NCBI RefSeq assembly: GCF_009765785.1
Contig: NZ_LMUT01000012.1
Span: 226,144 to 290,143 of the forward strand
DNA length: 64,000 nucleotides
DNA from: Granulicella sp. L46
GTDB lineage: Bacteria > Acidobacteriota > Terriglobia > Terriglobales > Acidobacteriaceae
Direction: 5' to 3'
Position numbers and translations under genes: made by a program. Of the stretch, positions 60,764 to 64,000 are shown in pieces; within the stretch, counting starts at the first letter, position 1; each line of letters begins with the position of its first letter. The notes beneath the pieces are model-generated. The model saw nothing but the letters and a program-made list of their open reading frames with translations, was not told the DNA's origin and ran no database searches.

Positions 60764-63225
60764 CTAAGGGAGTTCGGCGCCGTCCGAATCATAGGGGATA
60801 GAGAATGCGAAGGAGGATCCTGGCCCGTCATTGGCGGATGCCCACAGCCGACCGCGATGGGCTTCAATAATCGAGCGGCTGATGGAAAGCCCGATCCCCA
60901 TACCGTCGGCCTTGGAGGTGTAGAACGATTCAAAGAGCCGATCAGCAGCCCTTGGAGCGAAACCAATACCGGTATCCCGCACCGTCAATTGGACGTTCTT
61001 GTTTTCGTCCGATTCGGTCTTGATCACCAACTGTCTCGGCCGGTCTTCAATATCTCTCATCGCGTCGGAAGCATTCCGAAGTAGATTCAGGATGACCTGC
61101 TGAATTTGAATCCGGTCGCCTTTCACCGCTGGCAGATTCTCGGCCAAGTCCTGCTGGACCACGACACGGTTACTCTGGAGATCGCCCAAGGAGAGCGCGA
61201 TCACTTCTCGTGTGGCATTGTTCAGGTCAACCGACTCTTCCGCTGTTTCGTTTTTCCTGAATAGATCACGAAGCCGTGCGATCACATCCGAGGCTCGATT
61301 CCCATCGCGAATGGTGCGCCGTGCGGTCTCGCGCGCTCCATCGATGTTTGGGGGACTGCTGTCCAGCATACGCAGGCAGGTGCCGGCATTCAGCAGGATA
61401 CCGGATAGTGGCTGGTTCACCTCGTGTGCGATCGATGCTGTAAGTTGTCCCATGGTCATCACGCGCGTCACGTGGGCTAACTCCGCCTGAGTTTTCCGCA
61501 ACTCCTCCTGGGATTGTTTCCAATCGTGCATATCCACTACCGTTCCGAACCATTTTAGGATCCGCCCATTTTCATCCAGTAGAGGGAGTGCGCTCGTGAT
61601 GCACCATCGGTACGTGTGATCTGCAGCATGCAAGGCACGAACCTCGACTTGATATGGCTGGCCAGTCGCAAGACAGGATATCCATATTTTTGTTGCACGA
61701 TTTGCGTCGTCTGGATGAACAAGTTTTCCCCAGCCTTCACCCATGACTTCCTTGGCCGAAAGCCCTGAGTAATCGAGTACGCGCGTATTGCAGTAGTCGA
61801 TCAACCCGTCCGGGGTCGCACTCCATAGCATCTCCGGGATGGTCTCTGTCATCTGACGCAGGTTGAATTCACTTTGCCGCAAGCGCTGTTGCGCCAATTT
61901 TGATTCAGTAATGTCCCGGATGAAACCGCTAAAGAACCACTCGTCGCCTAACTTGAGCGGCATCACTTGTAACTCAACAGGGAACTGTTCGCCGCTACGC
62001 CTGACCGCCGTCATTTCAATGGGTCGTCTCAGTAATGGACCCTCGCCACTTGCCAGAAAGTGACGCAGGCCCCGCTCGTGCGCCAGCCGTAATTCGTGAG
62101 GAATAATCAGATCGGAGATCCGCCGGCCTATCGCTTCCGCCTGGGGCCACCCGAAAATAACTGCCGCCTGTTCGTTCCAGCTCCTGATGATTCCCTCGGC
62201 ATCCATTGTGACCACCGCATCCAGAGCGGTATCCACTATCAATCGAGTCTTTTCTTCGGCTCTTCTCAGATTCTCCTGGACCTGTTTCAGATCGCTGATG
62301 TCGGTAGATGTTCCGACGAACCGGACAACGTTTCCTTCGGCGTTATGCAGCGCTACCGCTCGGTTCAAATGCCATCGATATTCCCCGTCAGGGGCTCGTC
62401 GGAAGCGTGTCTCCATCGTGAAGCCGTGCCCCGAGCGGATCCCATCCCAAAACGTATTCACTGCGCCATCACGATCCTCGGGATGCATCGCATCCATCCA
62501 TGCCTCGGGTTTGGATCGGACAAATGAGAGTGTTTGACCGGTGTACTCTAGCCATCCCTGGTTCACAAAATCCAGGACACCATCGGACTTGAACGTCCAA
62601 GCCGCTACCGGAAGATGCTGCAACAGGTTGACCTGGAGTTCCAGCTCCTTATTGGATTCGGCAAGCTCCTTTGTGCGCTGCGCGACCCGCCGATCCAGAT
62701 CGGTCGCAAGGCGCTTTTGCTCTTCCAGGAGGCGAGCTTCCCGCAGGCCGATGGCCGCCTGGTTCGCAGCCACGCTTAAGATGAGTCTCTCGGTTTGCTC
62801 CGGGAAGCCTGCTCGCTCCGAGCCTGCCAGGAGCACGCCAATATCTCCCTGAAGCCCAATCAGCAATGGCACGATCGTAAGGTCGCTGTCTCCGAATCGA
62901 CGACTAATGAAGGGGGGCCAATTCTTGGCGTCAACCCCCAAAGAGTCAATGAGGATTTCGCCAATCTCGCTCGGCCTCCCCGTTACTTTGAGAGATGGAG
63001 CGCACCGCACCATTTCCAATGGTCTCTCATCGTTGAACGCACGCAACCGGATGCAGACGAAATCCAGGTGCAAAATTCCTTGAAGTGCATCGAGCAACGT
63101 GTTTGCTACCTGCATGCCTCGCCGCCAACCCACAACGCGGGAAGGCTGAAGATGCTCACCAGATCGCTGATGGAGCGTCGGAGACGCGTGATTTCTTCAG
63201 CGAGATCTTGGGATTGTCCTTCCAT
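60764..63225 (-). CDS. GAF/multi-PAS sensor histidine kinase (N-terminal frameshift)
   Basis: Sensor kinase of the FixL/NtrB type. From ATG 63225 the frame reads MEGQSQDLAEEITRLRRS and LVSIFSLPALWVGGEA, then needs a one-base shift near 63120 to enter QVANTLLDALQGILHLDF, after which the frame is open to 60764. Order: GAF-like domain (to about 190), coiled coil (LATDLDRRVAQRTKELAESNKELELQ), three PAS domains (YTGQTLSFVRSKPEAW; GIIRSWNEQAAVIFGW; DYCNTRVLDYSGL), HisKA with SIAHEVNQPLSGIL (phospho-His) and HATPase (RNASDAM, DTGIGF, GMGIGLSISRSI). Without the shift correction the first 35 residues are lost; possibly a sequencing error. Confidence 0.88.
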
Positions 63226-63245
63226 GTGCGTTCGCCTGTGGGTCG

Positions 63246-63878
63246 CTAAACTTGAGTCGCATGCCGCTCGCGCAGAAACAAGTCAGGTGGGACAAAAAAC
63301 GGATTCTGATGGAGGATGCCTCCGACGATGACCATCGGGTGCGTTCGAAGGATGCTAATCACCGCATCTCCGCAAAATTTCGTCAGGTTATAGGTGCAGA
63401 TCACCGCGTCGTCGTGGCAGCTCCAGACATCGTTTACACGGGACTCGAATTCAATCACGTCTTCCAACCTGGACTCATCCCCGACCACCCAATCCATGCG
63501 ACAAACGATGCGGCTGAGCGGATAGCCTCCACTGGCGTTGCCGCTGGCCAATTGTTCGAAGGTATTGAGCATCCGGTTCTGGTCGAACCTGCCATCGCGA
63601 AGATAGGTTTCCGTGTTGATCTTCACTTCCAATTGGCCGGTTTGTAGGGCAGTGTCGGCGTCGATTCCGGCGGAGGCAAGACGATGGAAATGTTCGTCGC
63701 GCTGATGCGGGTTTACGACTTGAATGGCCTTATCTCCGCACTCAATTCCATCCTTAATGAACGGAAGCAGCACGCGATACTCTTCGTCGTCCGTCGAGAA
63801 AAATGCGCAAACATGGCGAAGCTCGCCAAGTTGAGAGCCTGCTAGAGAAATCGGCGCTGCGTTCCTCTTCATAATCAA
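63246..63878 (-). CDS. MEDS-domain sensory protein, 210 aa
   Basis: MEDS (methanogen/methylotroph DcmR sensory) proteins bind hydrocarbon-derived ligands and partner with kinases. Recognised by HVCAFFSTDDEEYRVLLPFIKDGIECGDKAIQVVNPHQRDEHFHRL, the acidic FDQNRMLNTFEQL region and SRIVCRMDWVVGDE plus DDAVICTYNLTKFCGDAVISILRTHPMVIVGGIL, the standard ending. It ends 21 bp before the kinase start on the same strand, so the two form a sensor operon. Start MIMKRN or MKRN not settled. Confidence 0.9.
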   Translation of the reverse strand: MIMKRNAAPISLAGSQLGELRHVCAFFSTDDEEYRVLLPFIKDGIECGDKAIQVVNPHQRDEHFHRLASAGIDADTALQTGQLEVKINTETYLRDGRFDQNRMLNTFEQLASGNASGGYPLSRIVCRMDWVVGDESRLEDVIEFESRVNDVWSCHDDAVICTYNLTKFCGDAVISILRTHPMVIVGGILHQNPFFVPPDLFLRERHATQV

Positions 63879-64000
63879 TCCCTTCCTGCAGATATGCTGG
63901 ATGGCCCCGAGGTATGGTGTGCTTCGACAGCCCGTGCAGAGGGCAGCTGCTCATTAACCAGTCCGTTGAGATGAGCTGCATGCAGACGTAGATACGGAAT

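Overview
The window looks like a chromosomal piece of a Gram-negative, GC-rich soil bacterium, most consistent with Acidobacteriota of the Terriglobia group. This is inferred from the gene complement and protein style (lpxD, many small lipoproteins, OmpA-type proteins, a cNMP-binding FAD reductase, GH18/NodB/GT2 fusion, histone-H1-like Lys/Ala tails). No 16S gene is present to prove it.

Region 1 (1-31.5 kb) is ordinary core chromosome: tmk (partial), lpxD, a glutathione peroxidase, two OmpA-domain proteins, a CCA-adding-type nucleotidyltransferase with a histone-like tail, a KimA-like potassium permease, pruA, envelope glycosyltransferases, serS, purH, a large TPR protein, dgt and tRNA-Glu(TTC).

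Region 2 (31.46-45.56 kb) is a genomic island in the tRNA-Glu gene, bounded by a perfect 41-bp repeat of the tRNA 3' end, with a decayed tyrosine recombinase at the left end and a second one beside the right repeat. Its cargo is a compact, translationally coupled RiPP operon of about 12 kb: a Ser/Thr/Cys-rich candidate precursor, a TOMM-type YcaO, a short ThiF-like protein, a second YcaO paired with TfuA (the thioamide-forming pair), an RRE-ThiF-SagB fusion, a second SagB-type oxidoreductase, a LanB-type glutamyl-transferring dehydratase, one SpaB_C/thiopeptide-type protein and a 540-aa protein of unknown function. A second, divergently transcribed Cys/Trp-rich candidate precursor lies upstream. 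The expected product is a goadsporin/thiopeptide-like peptide with azoles, dehydroamino acids and possibly a thioamide. This is the most promising undescribed system in the window.

Region 3 (45.6-64 kb) is a second accessory region: metallo-beta-lactamase-fold hydrolases, a P460-type cytochrome, glgX, enoyl-CoA hydratase, SDR, RidA, an alpha/beta hydrolase and a two-component cluster (MEDS protein, multi-PAS kinase, receivers, FixJ-type regulator). Eight copies of an inverted-repeat operator-like motif of about 35 bp lie here, each oriented with the gene or gene remnant it precedes, so most of the region looks like one regulon. The region is also full of broken genes (egtB/egtD, zinc-type oxidoreductase, peroxiredoxin, FAD reductase tail, response regulator, internally deleted kinase), several of them cut at or near an operator copy.
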